Source of the DNA: CAVVFX01 sp963777595
GTDB lineage: Bacteria; Acidobacteriota; Terriglobia; Bryobacterales; Bryobacteraceae
Reading direction: 5' to 3'
NCBI GenBank assembly: GCA_963777595.1
Contig: CAVZRE010000040.1
Coordinates: 186,001-250,000 of the forward strand
Length of the DNA: 64,000 nucleotides
Shown: one piece after another, positions 33,888 through 42,941 of the stretch
Numbering within the stretch: the stretch's first letter is position 1
How the letters are laid out: the number at the start of each line of letters is the position of its first letter
Notes under the pieces: generated by a model
What the model saw: only the letters and a program-made list of their open reading frames with translations
What the model was told of the DNA's origin: nothing
Database searches by the model: none
Made by a program: the position numbers and the translations under genes

Positions 33888-35102
33888 ATGAATATTATCC
33901 TAGGCATCGGCGGAGGCATTGCGGCATACAAGTCCGCGGAGATTGCCCGCATCCTGATGCAACGTGGGGCGAAAGTGCGCGTGGTGATGACCAGCGCCGC
34001 GCAAAAATTCGTCACGCCCCTTACCTTCGCCACCCTGACGGGTCAGAAGGTCATCTCCACACTCTTCTCCTCCGCCACGGCGGACGACACCTTAGCGAGT
34101 TCGGTCGAACACATCTCGATCGCGCGTGAGAACCAGATTCTGCTGGTGGCCCCCGCAACGGCCAACCTCCTGGCCGAATTCGCCCACGGACTGGCTACCG
34201 ATTTCCTGACCACCACCTATTTAGCCTTTACGGGCCGGGTGGCCCTTGCCCCTTCGATGAACAAAGAGATGTGGGCGCATCCCGCCACCCAATACAATCT
34301 GACTATCCTGCGGGAGCGCGGGCATCTGATCATTGAACCGGATTCCGGGTATCTTGCTTGTGGGGAGATCGGCGCGGGACGCCTGGCTGAGCCCGAACGT
34401 ATCGCCGATGCGGTGCTTGAGCCGGAACGTCCCCAGGACTTGGATGGTGAGCACATTCTGATAACAGCTGGCCCCACCCGCGAAGCCATAGATCCGGTCC
34501 GCTTCATCTCGAACCGCTCCAGCGGCAAAATGGGTTTCGCTTTGGCCGATGCCGCAGCGTCTCGCGGAGCAGTCGTAACGCTCATCGCCGGTCCCGTCCA
34601 TCTGCCCACGCCGCATGGCGTGGAGCGCATTGACGTCCAGACCGCGGAGCAAATGCGTAAAGCCGTTTTCGACCACCTCGAACCGGCCACCGTGATCGTG
34701 AAATCCGCCGCCGTGGCGGACTTCCGCCCTGCTAATGCGTCCTCTCACAAGCTCAAGAAATCAGCCATGCGCCTTTCGCTCGAACTTGATCCCACGCCCG
34801 ATATTCTTCAGGAACTCGGCCGCAAGAAAGGTGATCGGATTCTGATCGGCTTTGCCGCGGAAACCGAGCGGCTGGAAGAAGAGGCGCGGCGTAAACTGGA
34901 AACCAAGAATTGCGACATGCTCGTCGCCAACCAGGTGGGCGGCTCCAGCACGGGCTTCGAAACTGAGGATAACGAAGTGCTGCTGGTGCTGCGGTCCGGC
35001 GAAACCATTCCGGTAGCTCGCGCGCCCAAGCGCGAAATCGCGGACCGTATTCTCGATCAGGTGCTCACGCTGCGTCTCGCGGCAACCGCCGCTACAAAAT
35101 AA
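33888..35102 (+). CDS. coaBC: Bifunctional phosphopantothenoylcysteine decarboxylase / phosphopantothenate-cysteine ligase
   Basis: 404 residues; two consecutive steps of coenzyme A synthesis. The N-terminal CoaC flavoprotein begins IILGIGGGIAAYKSAEI and has the PSMNKEMW motif and the catalytic Cys in YLACGEIGAGRLAEP. The CoaB part starts near 190 and contains ITAGPTREAIDPVRFISNRS and KMGFALADAA, then KSAAVADFRP. The ATG at 33888 is chosen because it gives the family's N-terminus; a longer frame from 33789 adds unrelated residues. It abuts the DNA glycosylase gene with no gap. Confidence 0.95.
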   Translation: MNIILGIGGGIAAYKSAEIARILMQRGAKVRVVMTSAAQKFVTPLTFATLTGQKVISTLFSSATADDTLASSVEHISIARENQILLVAPATANLLAEFAHGLATDFLTTTYLAFTGRVALAPSMNKEMWAHPATQYNLTILRERGHLIIEPDSGYLACGEIGAGRLAEPERIADAVLEPERPQDLDGEHILITAGPTREAIDPVRFISNRSSGKMGFALADAAASRGAVVTLIAGPVHLPTPHGVERIDVQTAEQMRKAVFDHLEPATVIVKSAAVADFRPANASSHKLKKSAMRLSLELDPTPDILQELGRKKGDRILIGFAAETERLEEEARRKLETKNCDMLVANQVGGSSTGFETEDNEVLLVLRSGETIPVARAPKREIADRILDQVLTLRLAATAATK

Positions 35103-35838
35103 ATGGACGCTCAACAACTGCGCAAACAGCTGGAGTTTTACCGCGATCTGGGTTTCAAGGAAATCTACCGGCGCGAGCCGGCGTCCGAAACGGCAGTTGC
35201 AGTGCCCCTCGAAATGGCCAAGTTACCTCAACCCATCGCCCCACTCCCGCCCACGGCCCCCGCAGACGACACCCTGCTCCGCATCATCGAGGACATCGGG
35301 GACTGTCATCGCTGCCGGCTGCATGAACAACGCAACAAGATCGTCTTTGGCGTCGGCAACCAGAGCGCGAAGCTGGTTTTCGTAGGAGAAGGGCCGGGCG
35401 CCGACGAGGACGCGCAGGGCATTCCTTTCGTCGGCCGCGCCGGACAGTTGCTGACGCAGATGATCGAAGGCACTGCAAAGAAGGAAGGCATTCCGCTATT
35501 GCGCGCCGGACGTCTATATCTGCAACGTGGTGAAATGCCGTCCGCCGGAGAATCGCAATCCCGAACCGGACGAGATGGAAATCTGCGGGCAGTTTCTGTT
35601 CCGCCAGTTGGGCGTCATCCAACCCAAGGCGATCTGCGCTCTGGGCTCGGTCGCTGCAAAAGCACTGCTGGGCGGCAAGGACGGCGTCACCAAATTGCGC
35701 GGCCGCTGGCACAAGTGGCGCGACATCCCGCTGATCGTCACTTACCATCCCTCGTATTTACTGCGTGCTTACAACCAGGAAGCCAAGCGCGAAGCTTGGG
35801 AGGACCTGAAGAAGGTCCTCCACTTCGTCTACGATTAA
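35103..35838 (+). CDS. Family 4 uracil-DNA glycosylase, one frameshift
   Basis: About 244 residues after correction. Removes uracil from DNA. Iron-sulfur cysteines are in DCHRCRLHEQRNKIVFG and in the later YICNVVKCRPPENRNPEP. The catalytic region reads VFVGEGPGADEDAQGIPFVG RAGQ (split here), and the C-terminal motif is TYHPSYLLR. The frame changes near 35508: dropping one G turns RAGRLYLQR into RADVYICNV. The first ~60 residues, rich in Pro and Ala, are a lineage-typical linker. ATG follows the coaBC stop directly. Confidence 0.9.
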
Positions 35839-35984
35839 CCTGACGCGCGATCGCGCGGACTTCAGTGCCCGGTTTGCGCTGCGAGACAAGCTGTGCCCAG
35901 CGCAAGGACTGCTAAATAAGGTTTCATTCTGCAATGGCCAAGCTTTAGTATCTGTCAGGCAGCAACGGGCATCTGTCGTTAACC

Positions 35985-36395
35985 ATGGAATTTCACGCTA
36001 TTGAAACAACAAATTCACATAGGCCTGTTTTACTTAAATTGATGAGTTGCTACGTCCACGATCTGCCGGGCCGGCTGCGGGTGCGGATTCCGCGGCTTAA
36101 AGGCGATGCGATAACCGCGAATCATCTGGTAAATCAAGTCAATCAGATAGCAGGAATTTCGAGCGTAATCGCAAATCCGGTCACGGGAAGTATTTTAATC
36201 CAGTACGACGCCTCGATCGTCAACTCGGCCACTTGCCTGGCCGTGCTGAATATTCAAACTCCGAGGGAGCCTGTCGAAAGCGAGTCCAGCCGTGCCCACC
36301 GGTTGAGTTCCAAGGTGGCTGAGGCGGCATTATGGTACCTGCTCGAAAAAACCCTGGAGCGGTGCTTCCTGTTGATCCTGGCCTCGGTGTTGTAA
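35985..36395 (+). CDS. Small HMA-like domain protein
   Basis: 136 residues (96 or more if the ATG at 36042 is used). The core YVHDLPGRLRVRIPRLKGD followed by VNQIAGISSVIANPVTGSILIQYD is a heavy-metal-associated-like fold (HMA2 type) lacking the CXXC metal site. A short helix-rich tail ends in a hydrophobic segment LLILASVL that may touch the membrane. Such proteins often accompany metal-transporting P-type ATPases, but none is nearby. Function is unknown. The gap 35844-35984 shows only a 14-base palindrome CGCGCGATCGCGCG. Confidence 0.7.
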   Translation: MEFHAIETTNSHRPVLLKLMSCYVHDLPGRLRVRIPRLKGDAITANHLVNQVNQIAGISSVIANPVTGSILIQYDASIVNSATCLAVLNIQTPREPVESESSRAHRLSSKVAEAALWYLLEKTLERCFLLILASVL

Positions 36396-36408
36396 GAGCC
36401 GCACTTAC

Positions 36409-36453
36409 TTGCTCTTCAAGCCGGTCCGCTGATCCGTCCGGCTTGAAGAGCAA
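36409..36453. terminator. Bidirectional hairpin terminator
   Basis: A perfect 16-base inverted repeat, TTGCTCTTCAAGCCGG (36409-36424) and CCGGCTTGAAGAGCAA (36438-36453), with a 13-base loop. It sits between the convergent ends of the HMA-like gene (36395) and the serine hydrolase gene (36478). It lacks a long T run but its position and perfection fit a shared terminator. Confidence 0.75.
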
Positions 36454-36477
36454 ATCAATCGGGGAGCCGATCCGTGC

Positions 36478-39153
36478 TTAGGCTGATATTGTCAGCATGA
36501 GATTAGGCTGTGCGGCAATCCCGTTGACCGTGAGGACGATCGGTTGATCTCCTCCGTTAAGTCCATTCGGAATTTGGATGTCAATCTGGAATAACCCCGG
36601 CCCCACCAGGCCTGCGAACGTTACCGTGGCCGCGATGCCTCCAATGGTCACCTGGAACGCCGAGAGATTGGACGCCGGGTAAGCCTGGCTGAAAACTACG
36701 CCGTCCGGCGCCGCGGGGTTGGTCGGTCCCATGCCTGTTCCGTAAAGTTCCACAAAATCTCCGGCAGTAGCGGGACGGCTGGGGGAACTGAGTGCTCCAG
36801 CCGCGGCGACAACCACCGCGCTGCCGGCAATCAGCGCAGCTGGATAGTTGTTACCGTTGAGCATGTACGCGAAAAGGCCCGGGGCGACCGCGTTGATCTG
36901 CACCGAGGACTGCATGCCTCCCGCGGGCATCGTCACCTCCACGTTCTGCAGACCCGCGGGCACCGTTGACGGCAGGAGGAAATTGATCTGCGTCGGGCCG
37001 GCATACGCAATATAAGCGTATTGAGAACCGACCTGTACCTGCACACCATTCAACTCCGTGGGAAGAGTAGTGGTTGGGTCCCAAGCCACGGCTGGACCGG
37101 GAAAGCCGTTGCCGATAATCGACAGGTAAGCGCTCGGTGCGCAGTTCGGCAGGAAACTCGCTCCCTGCACGACCGTGGTGATATACGGCGCGTTGGCAGG
37201 CTCGGACGCGAGGGGCACGCCGCGGGATTCAAACGCATTGATCACCATGTTGATGATGTTCATCGACCCGTTCGTGCCGGGTTGCGTCGGCTGGCCAGAG
37301 TTCGCCAGCAGCACGACGTCGTAGCCTTCCGAGAGCCTTACAGTAGCGCTGCCCATCCACTGCGGCGGGTTCAAGCCGTTTTCCAGGCCGCCATTCTTCT
37401 GGTAGTAAGTACCGAAGGCGCCCTGATAGATTCCGTCCCAGCCAACCAGATCGTTCAACGTCTCGGTAATGACAGCCTGCGGGAGAATGCTGGTGCCGCG
37501 CAGCGCCATCAATATCTTGATCATCTCGCGAACGTTGGTAATGAAACCACCAGCTGCAACAAACGTCAGCTCATCGGCGGTCCAATATTGGCCTGTCAGC
37601 TTATCGGTTGGACCGGAGTAGCCCAACGTTGCTACCGCCTGGGGATCGGGCGTAGCGTTGTAGATGGTGGTGTCAACTCCCGCCGGTGCGAAGACATATT
37701 TGCTCACGAACGCAACGAAGTCCATCCCGGAAACCAACTGGATGACTCCTTGGAGGATGGTGAAATTCGTATTGTTGTAGTTGTAAGTCTTTCCCGGCGT
37801 GCCCGCCAGCGGTTGCGCCAGATAGCTTTTCAGATAACCCCAGATGTCCGTGTAGGGAGCCGGCGGAGACAGGGGTCCATCGTCACTATAGGGAGCTAGC
37901 CCGCTCGTCATGGAGGCAAGCTGGCGCAAAGTCACTACTTTGACGGATGGGTCGGGACTCGGCACCATGCTCTGAATCAGCGGCCAGAAAGGAGAGTCGA
38001 TCGTAATGGACGGATTCTGCTGGATCAAAGCTTGCGTTGCCAGGCCCGCGATGACTTTCGACGAACTGGCAATGTTCATCCTGCTGTCGGGAGTAAACGG
38101 CGTGTTTGGATTATTTGGTTGCGCGGAATTGCGTGAGAACCCTCCGCCGTTGGCGATGATATTCCCATTCAGGGCTACCGCATAAGCATAACCTTCGACG
38201 AACGGCGCTTCATTGGTTTGGAAGAAGTCGTCGAAATCCGGCGCATTGGGATACGCCGCCATGGCCGTCACCACCATCCCGCTGGCAGCAGCCGCGGTGG
38301 CCGTCAGAGTCTCCCACGTCTGGTTGGAAACGAACTGGGAAGGAGTCGCTTTATTTAGCCAGCAGCCAATCATTCTGCCCTGCACCGGATCGAAAGCCAT
38401 GCCCGAAAGCGTATTGCCCGTGGTGTTCCCGACGGTCGTGAAAAATGTGTCGACCGGCTGATTGTAGAGGTAGTAGCCGGCGGTGCTGGGCGCGAATATG
38501 GCCGAGTAAACCGTGCCCCCTTTTTGCGGATAGGCCTGCACCTTCATCATCCTCATTCCGCTCGCGCTGAGACTGGTCCACTGCGTCGACAAATCCGCAT
38601 AATCCAGATCCCAGACCAGGGTCTGCTTCGGATTGGCGGCGCTGGCCAGCCAGTAGCCCGTGTAGATGAGCTGTCCTCTTTGCCATGCGATGTTGAAGTC
38701 CACTAACGTGTAACCGCTCTGGTATTGCGTGAAGGCCTGCTGAAAAGCATTGGGATCGGTAGTGCTGATAAATTGGAAGTTGTTGGCATTGGCTCCGGTT
38801 TTGAAAGCGCCGTAGAACCAGGTGCGGTTCATATTCTGAATAGTAGTCAAGGCGCTCAGCACGTAGCCATTGCCGGCCTGAGCCTGGATCTGCGCCTCGA
38901 AATCGGCGAGCGTTTCGGAGCGGACCATCTGGATGGCTCCGGAGCCCGGCCCAAACTGTACCGCGAATTGCGGCGTCACCGTCGGAAAGCCCGTTTGCGG
39001 TGTCGACAACAGTTGTTTGAGCAGGGGCAGTTTCAGTTTGGACGGGGCATGTAGCGCGGAGCGATTCGGCGCTTCCGCCAGCAACCTTCTCGAAAACGGG
39101 CCGGGCGCGATACCGGCGAGGGCAGTAGCAGCCAAGAAATGTCGACGATTCAT
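36478..39153 (-). CDS. Secreted beta-lactamase-like serine hydrolase with polyglycine-hydrolase-type and TIGR03437 domains
   Basis: 891 residues in three parts. A leader MNRRHFLAATALAG suggests Tat export. Residues ~85-320 contain repeats like those of polyglycine hydrolase N-domains (tandem repeats with WFYGAFKTGANANNFQF, AWQRGQLIYTGYW and similar). Residues ~325-640 are a class C beta-lactamase fold: nucleophile in ASSSKVIAGL near 359 (SXXK) and YNYNNTNFTILQG near 454 (YXN). From ~654 to the end is a TIGR03437-type domain (GASFLPNCAPSAYLSIIGNG and LYGTGMGPTNPAAPDG), which is abundant in Solibacter secreted proteins. It may be a peptidase or esterase acting outside the cell. Divergent from hxlR-type gene. 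Confidence 0.85.
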   Translation of the reverse strand: MNRRHFLAATALAGIAPGPFSRRLLAEAPNRSALHAPSKLKLPLLKQLLSTPQTGFPTVTPQFAVQFGPGSGAIQMVRSETLADFEAQIQAQAGNGYVLSALTTIQNMNRTWFYGAFKTGANANNFQFISTTDPNAFQQAFTQYQSGYTLVDFNIAWQRGQLIYTGYWLASAANPKQTLVWDLDYADLSTQWTSLSASGMRMMKVQAYPQKGGTVYSAIFAPSTAGYYLYNQPVDTFFTTVGNTTGNTLSGMAFDPVQGRMIGCWLNKATPSQFVSNQTWETLTATAAAASGMVVTAMAAYPNAPDFDDFFQTNEAPFVEGYAYAVALNGNIIANGGGFSRNSAQPNNPNTPFTPDSRMNIASSSKVIAGLATQALIQQNPSITIDSPFWPLIQSMVPSPDPSVKVVTLRQLASMTSGLAPYSDDGPLSPPAPYTDIWGYLKSYLAQPLAGTPGKTYNYNNTNFTILQGVIQLVSGMDFVAFVSKYVFAPAGVDTTIYNATPDPQAVATLGYSGPTDKLTGQYWTADELTFVAAGGFITNVREMIKILMALRGTSILPQAVITETLNDLVGWDGIYQGAFGTYYQKNGGLENGLNPPQWMGSATVRLSEGYDVVLLANSGQPTQPGTNGSMNIINMVINAFESRGVPLASEPANAPYITTVVQGASFLPNCAPSAYLSIIGNGFPGPAVAWDPTTTLPTELNGVQVQVGSQYAYIAYAGPTQINFLLPSTVPAGLQNVEVTMPAGGMQSSVQINAVAPGLFAYMLNGNNYPAALIAGSAVVVAAAGALSSPSRPATAGDFVELYGTGMGPTNPAAPDGVVFSQAYPASNLSAFQVTIGGIAATVTFAGLVGPGLFQIDIQIPNGLNGGDQPIVLTVNGIAAQPNLMLTISA

Positions 39154-39333
39154 ATTATTTGGTTAGTAGTTGAAGTTTCAGTTATGACGATTTTGAGTAA
39201 ATTAATTTAAACGTAGGATGACGCAACTTCGATTCCATCCCTCTCCGACCCTATCCGTCTACACATAGCACAACAGTCATCCTTTCCGCAGTACCGACAG
39301 GCCCAGGTCGTAGATCTGGACTACGATGGCTCC

Positions 39334-39702
39334 ATGGCCACAAGAAAGACGACCGTCCCTGCCGCTGCCCACCCTCCGATTACGGTATGCCCCGTCGAAC
39401 AAGCCATTCACGTGATCGGGGGGAAATGGAAGCTGCTCCTCCTGCGTTCACTGTTGCTCAACGGTCCCCAACGTTACAACGAGCTGTTGGCCGGCGTGAG
39501 CGGCATCAGTTCGAAAGAACTCACCCGCAACCTTGCCGAGCTTGCAGGTTCCGGCCTGGTCACACGGGGTGTCCAGGAACCCCCGCGCACGGCACAATAC
39601 GGGCTCACTCCCTTGGCGAAAGGGCTGATGCCGACCTTTCAGTCTTTGCTTTCCTGGGGCCAGCAACTGCTGAAAAGCGCTACGCACCTTCCGGTTCGTT
39701 GA
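39334..39702 (+). CDS. HxlR-family transcriptional regulator
   Basis: 122 residues with one winged helix-turn-helix: CPVEQAIHVIGGKWKLLLLRSLL, then NGPQRYNELLAGVSGISSKELTRNL and GLVTRGVQEPPRTAQYGLTPLAKGL. This matches the HxlR fold throughout, and the conserved Cys near the N-terminus (VCPVEQA) is often a redox sensor in the family. It is followed closely by an SRPBCC gene, a common partner, and shares an AT-rich intergenic region (39154-39333) with the divergent serine hydrolase gene. Confidence 0.9.
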   Translation: MATRKTTVPAAAHPPITVCPVEQAIHVIGGKWKLLLLRSLLLNGPQRYNELLAGVSGISSKELTRNLAELAGSGLVTRGVQEPPRTAQYGLTPLAKGLMPTFQSLLSWGQQLLKSATHLPVR

Positions 39703-39737
39703 CATGCGGAGCGCGCCAACAGGAAAATAGTCGAACG

Positions 39738-40160
39738 ATGAAGGACTTCCGCGTAACCGCGAAGATTCGCTCGACTCCCCAGCGAATTTGGGCGCTTCTC
39801 ACCGATGCTCCCCGATACCCCGACTGGAACCACACGGTCGAAAGAATCGAAGGCCGGATTGTTCCTGGCGGGCGGATCACGGTTCATGCCAAAATCAATC
39901 CTGGACGCGCGTTCCCGCTCACAGTGGTCGAATTTCAACCGGAGCGACGAATGGCATGGGTGGGCGGAATTCCGCTCGGATTATTCAAAGGAGAGCGGGT
40001 CTTCACCTTGTCTTTAGAGACAGACGGTGAAGTCGAGTTCTCGATGCACGAAAAATACACCGGCCTACTATCGGCGCTGATCGTTCGCTCCATTCCTGAC
40101 CTGCAGCCTGCGTTTGATGAATTCGCTGCCGATTTAAAGCACGCTGCCGAAAAAAAGTGA
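39738..40160 (+). CDS. SRPBCC (START-like) domain protein
   Basis: 140 residues from the ATG at 39738. Family pattern: an N-terminal strand VTAKIRSTPQRIWALLTDAPRYPDWNH, GGRITVHAKINPGRAFPL, VVEFQPERRMAWVGG and a long C-terminal helix (LQPAFDEFAADLKHAAEKK). These proteins bind hydrophobic ligands in a deep cavity. It follows an HxlR regulator by 35 bases and probably shares its promoter. Ligand unknown. Confidence 0.88.
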   Translation: MKDFRVTAKIRSTPQRIWALLTDAPRYPDWNHTVERIEGRIVPGGRITVHAKINPGRAFPLTVVEFQPERRMAWVGGIPLGLFKGERVFTLSLETDGEVEFSMHEKYTGLLSALIVRSIPDLQPAFDEFAADLKHAAEKK

Positions 40161-40191
40161 TACAAAATCCGTCAAACAAGGAAAAAAATTG

Positions 40192-40599
40192 ATGCCTGCC
40201 GGCGCCGGAACGCAACAGAATCCCTGGACGTTGAAGACTCCGCCCGGAACTTCCGAATTCCAGGCTTACCGGGATGCAGCCGCGAATCCACCCGCGCTGG
40301 TCATCCAGGTAGGCAAGACCGAACTGCGCTATCACCTTCGCTGTCTCGAGGATCTACACGCTATGCTCAAGGAACACGGCGGCTGGATGCTTCTCGGCAG
40401 TGCGGATGAGCAAAAACCTGCCGCGGAAGGCACGGTAGAAGCGTGGGCGCGCTCTTCCCAAAACCCGTTAGGCGGATGGTATGGGTTGAAAAAGGGGCTT
40501 CGCGGCCGCTTCGCGATGTACGTCCCCCCCGTCATGAAGATATTGGGCCTGGCCGAGGTGGAGGAAAACCCGCGCAACAATCGCATGCGCGCCATCTAA
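40192..40599 (+). CDS. Conserved hypothetical protein, DUF6855-like
   Basis: 135 residues, no signal peptide. Visible segments: NPWTLKTPPGTSEFQAYRD, LRYHLRCLEDLHAMLKEHGGWMLLG, and a C-terminal WYGLKKGLRGRFAMYVPPVMKILGLAEVEENPRNNR part. This resembles a small family of soil-bacterial proteins that often sit beside HxlR/SRPBCC genes. Function is unknown. The ATG at 40192 is used; a TTG immediately before it is not needed. Confidence 0.65.
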   Translation: MPAGAGTQQNPWTLKTPPGTSEFQAYRDAAANPPALVIQVGKTELRYHLRCLEDLHAMLKEHGGWMLLGSADEQKPAAEGTVEAWARSSQNPLGGWYGLKKGLRGRFAMYVPPVMKILGLAEVEENPRNNRMRAI

Positions 40600-40627
40600 G
40601 CGCGGGTACGAGTCCAGATCTCGCGGG

Positions 40628-42222
40628 CTAGTTCAGATCGATCGATCGCGCGACCTTAACCGCTGGATTCGACTTCAGTTCCGCGAGCACGCTTTCCGGA
40701 ACCGTCACGTCCGTCGATACCACCGCAATTGCAGTCTGATGTAGATGACCCGGTTGAAGCGGGCCCTCAGAACGGCCAAGCGAAAAGTTAGCGATGTTGA
40801 TATTGTACTTGCCAAGCGTATTGCCGACGTGCCCGATCACGCCCGGCACGTCGTCATTCTTCATGCAGATCAGGTGGCCCGCTAAGGCGGCTTCGCAGTA
40901 GATCCCGTCGAGTTGCAGAAGCCGCGCCTTGCCCAGCAAGACAGAACCTTCAACCGTCGTCACGCCGGTATCGGTCTCTAACGCGACTTCAATGGTATCC
41001 GTATGGCCCGAACGCTTGTCCAGGCGCTCGCTCACGCTCCAACCACGATCTGCCGCGATCTGCATGGCGTTCACGACGTTCGTTCGGTTCGCCGTGGAGC
41101 GGTTCAAAGCGCCCGCAAGACCGGCGTTGCGCAGCAGGGTGGTGTTGCCTTCCGCGATTCTGCCGTAGTAGGTCATCCGCACGCTACGAGGATTCCCCTC
41201 GGCGAGATACGCCGCGAAGTTACCCAGCTTCTCAGCCACTTCGATGTAGGGCCCGATCTCTTTGTATTGCTCCGGCGACAGCGCAGGCATGTTGACCGCA
41301 TTGATGGCGACGCCGTTTTGCAGATATTCCACCATCTGCTCCGCAATTCGAACGCCTACGATCTCCTGCGCTTCTTCCGTCGACCCGCCGATATGTGGCG
41401 TGGCGATCATCGACTCGAGTGCAAAGAGCGGGTACTCCGCATTGGTCGGCTCGTTGGGGAAGACATCGAGCGCGGCAGCGGCAACTTTGCCGACTCTCCA
41501 TCGCGGACTTGAGCGCGCCTTCTTCGATCAGTTCGCCTCGCGCGCAGTTCACGATGCGCACGCCCTTCTTCATTTTTGCGAACGCCGCATCGTTCAGGAA
41601 CCCATTGGTCTCGGGCGTCAGCGAAACGTGAAGTGTGATGTAATCGGCCTGCGCGAAAGAGTTCGTCGAGCGAAACCAGTTCGACGCCTATGTCTTTGGC
41701 GAGCTGCGACATCAGGTAGGGATCGTGGGCGATGATGCGCATCTGGAACGCGCGGGCGCGCTTCAGCACCTCACGTCCGATGCTGCCGAGACCCGCAATA
41801 CCTAAAGTTTTGCCGCGCAGTTCGTGACCCAGGAACTTTTTCTTCTCCCATTTTCCCGACTTGGTCGACAGGGAAGCCTGCGGAATGGATCTCGCCATCG
41901 AAAGCATCAGCGCGAGCGTATGCTCAGCTACTGAAACCGCGTTTCCGCCGGGTGTATTCATCACCATAACGCCGGCCGCGGTGGCAGCAGGAAGGTCGAC
42001 GTTGTCCACTCCGACGCCCGCGCGCCCGATCACCCGCAGTTTGGGCGCCTGTGCCAGCACCGCCGGCGTGACTTGTACGGCACTGCGGACCACCAGCGCA
42101 TCGGCGTCCGCGAGATGGCTGGCATATTCCTTGGGATTCGAGACGATTACGTTCCAGCCGGCCTGGGACTTAAACAGCTCTATACCAGCGGCAGCCAATG
42201 GCTCTGCAATCAAAATATTCAT
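40628..42222 (-). CDS. serA: D-3-phosphoglycerate dehydrogenase, two frameshifts
   Basis: About 530 residues after joining three frames; first step of serine synthesis, NAD-dependent. Substrate domain KLRVIGRAGVGVDNVDL, dinucleotide fold GKTLGIAGLGSIGREVLKRA, then ARGELIEEGALKSAME and TPHIGGSTEEAQEIVG with the catalytic His. A long intervening (ASB) domain and a C-terminal ACT domain (LAGHLICMKNDDVPGVIGHVG) follow, the long SerA type. Frames change near 41657 (FRAGRLHHT becomes FAQADYITL) and near 41493 (restoring GKVAAAALDVFPNEP). ATG 42222 is preceded by AAAGGTGAG; an in-frame ATG at 42243 includes that site and is rejected. Confidence 0.92.
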
Positions 42223-42494
42223 TCGACACTCACCTTTAGACACACGAATTCAATCGAGGGGCCGCTGCGCAGCCCGGCGGACAGATACCAACTCTGTCAC
42301 ACAAGTATGAAGCAGTAACTACTCGCGCCACGGCCTGACTTCAACTGATCGCGAAGTTTTCCGTAAGGAAATGAATCCGTCGCCAGCACGGCTTGAATGG
42401 TCTTTAGATTGAGCGGAGGAAGGCCAAGCGTTAACATACGTTGTTGACGGATGTGCATGATGGTTTGGCGATCTTTTAGAATAGCAGACAGTCT

Positions 42495-42941
42495 ATGGCC
42501 CTCCTCGATCAGATACAGAAGGATATGACCTCCGCTATGAAGGCGCGTGAAGAAGCCCGTCTGGGCGCCCTTCGCATGATCAAAACCGCCCTCATGAAAT
42601 ATAAAGTAGATACCCCGAAGCCCCTCGATGAAGCCGCGGAGCAGCAGATTCTCAAGAGCCTCGTCAAGCAGCGCGTCGACGCGGCCGAGATGTTCCGCAA
42701 GGGCAACCGTCCCGAACTCGCGGATAAAGAAGATGCCGAAAAGGCGCTCATCGAATCCTATCTTCCAGCGTCGGCGTCCCCTGAAGACATTCAGGCAGCA
42801 CTCTCCGCGGCCCTCGCCGAAACAGGCGCGACTTCGCTCAAGCAGATGGGCTTAGTCATGAAGGCGGCTCAGGCGAAACTGGCGGGCAAGACGGTCGATG
42901 GTAAAGCGTTAAGCGAAATGGTAAAGGCTAAACTCTCATGA
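42495..42941 (+). CDS. yqeY: GatB/YqeY domain protein
   Basis: 148 residues, standard length. Starts LLDQIQKDMTSAMKAREE ARLGALRM (split) and ends in the helical QAKLAGKTVDGKALSEMVKAKL tail related to the C-terminal tRNA-binding domain of GatB. It is thought to be linked with tRNA amidation or DNA binding, but is not well characterised. It overlaps the OPT transporter start by ATGA. The preceding gap 42302-42494 has no gene. Confidence 0.9.
   Translation: MALLDQIQKDMTSAMKAREEARLGALRMIKTALMKYKVDTPKPLDEAAEQQILKSLVKQRVDAAEMFRKGNRPELADKEDAEKALIESYLPASASPEDIQAALSAALAETGATSLKQMGLVMKAAQAKLAGKTVDGKALSEMVKAKLS

Noticed and set aside
35851..35864. CGCGCGATCGCGCG palindrome after the udg gene
   Set aside because: No loop and no T run; too short and simple to call a terminator.
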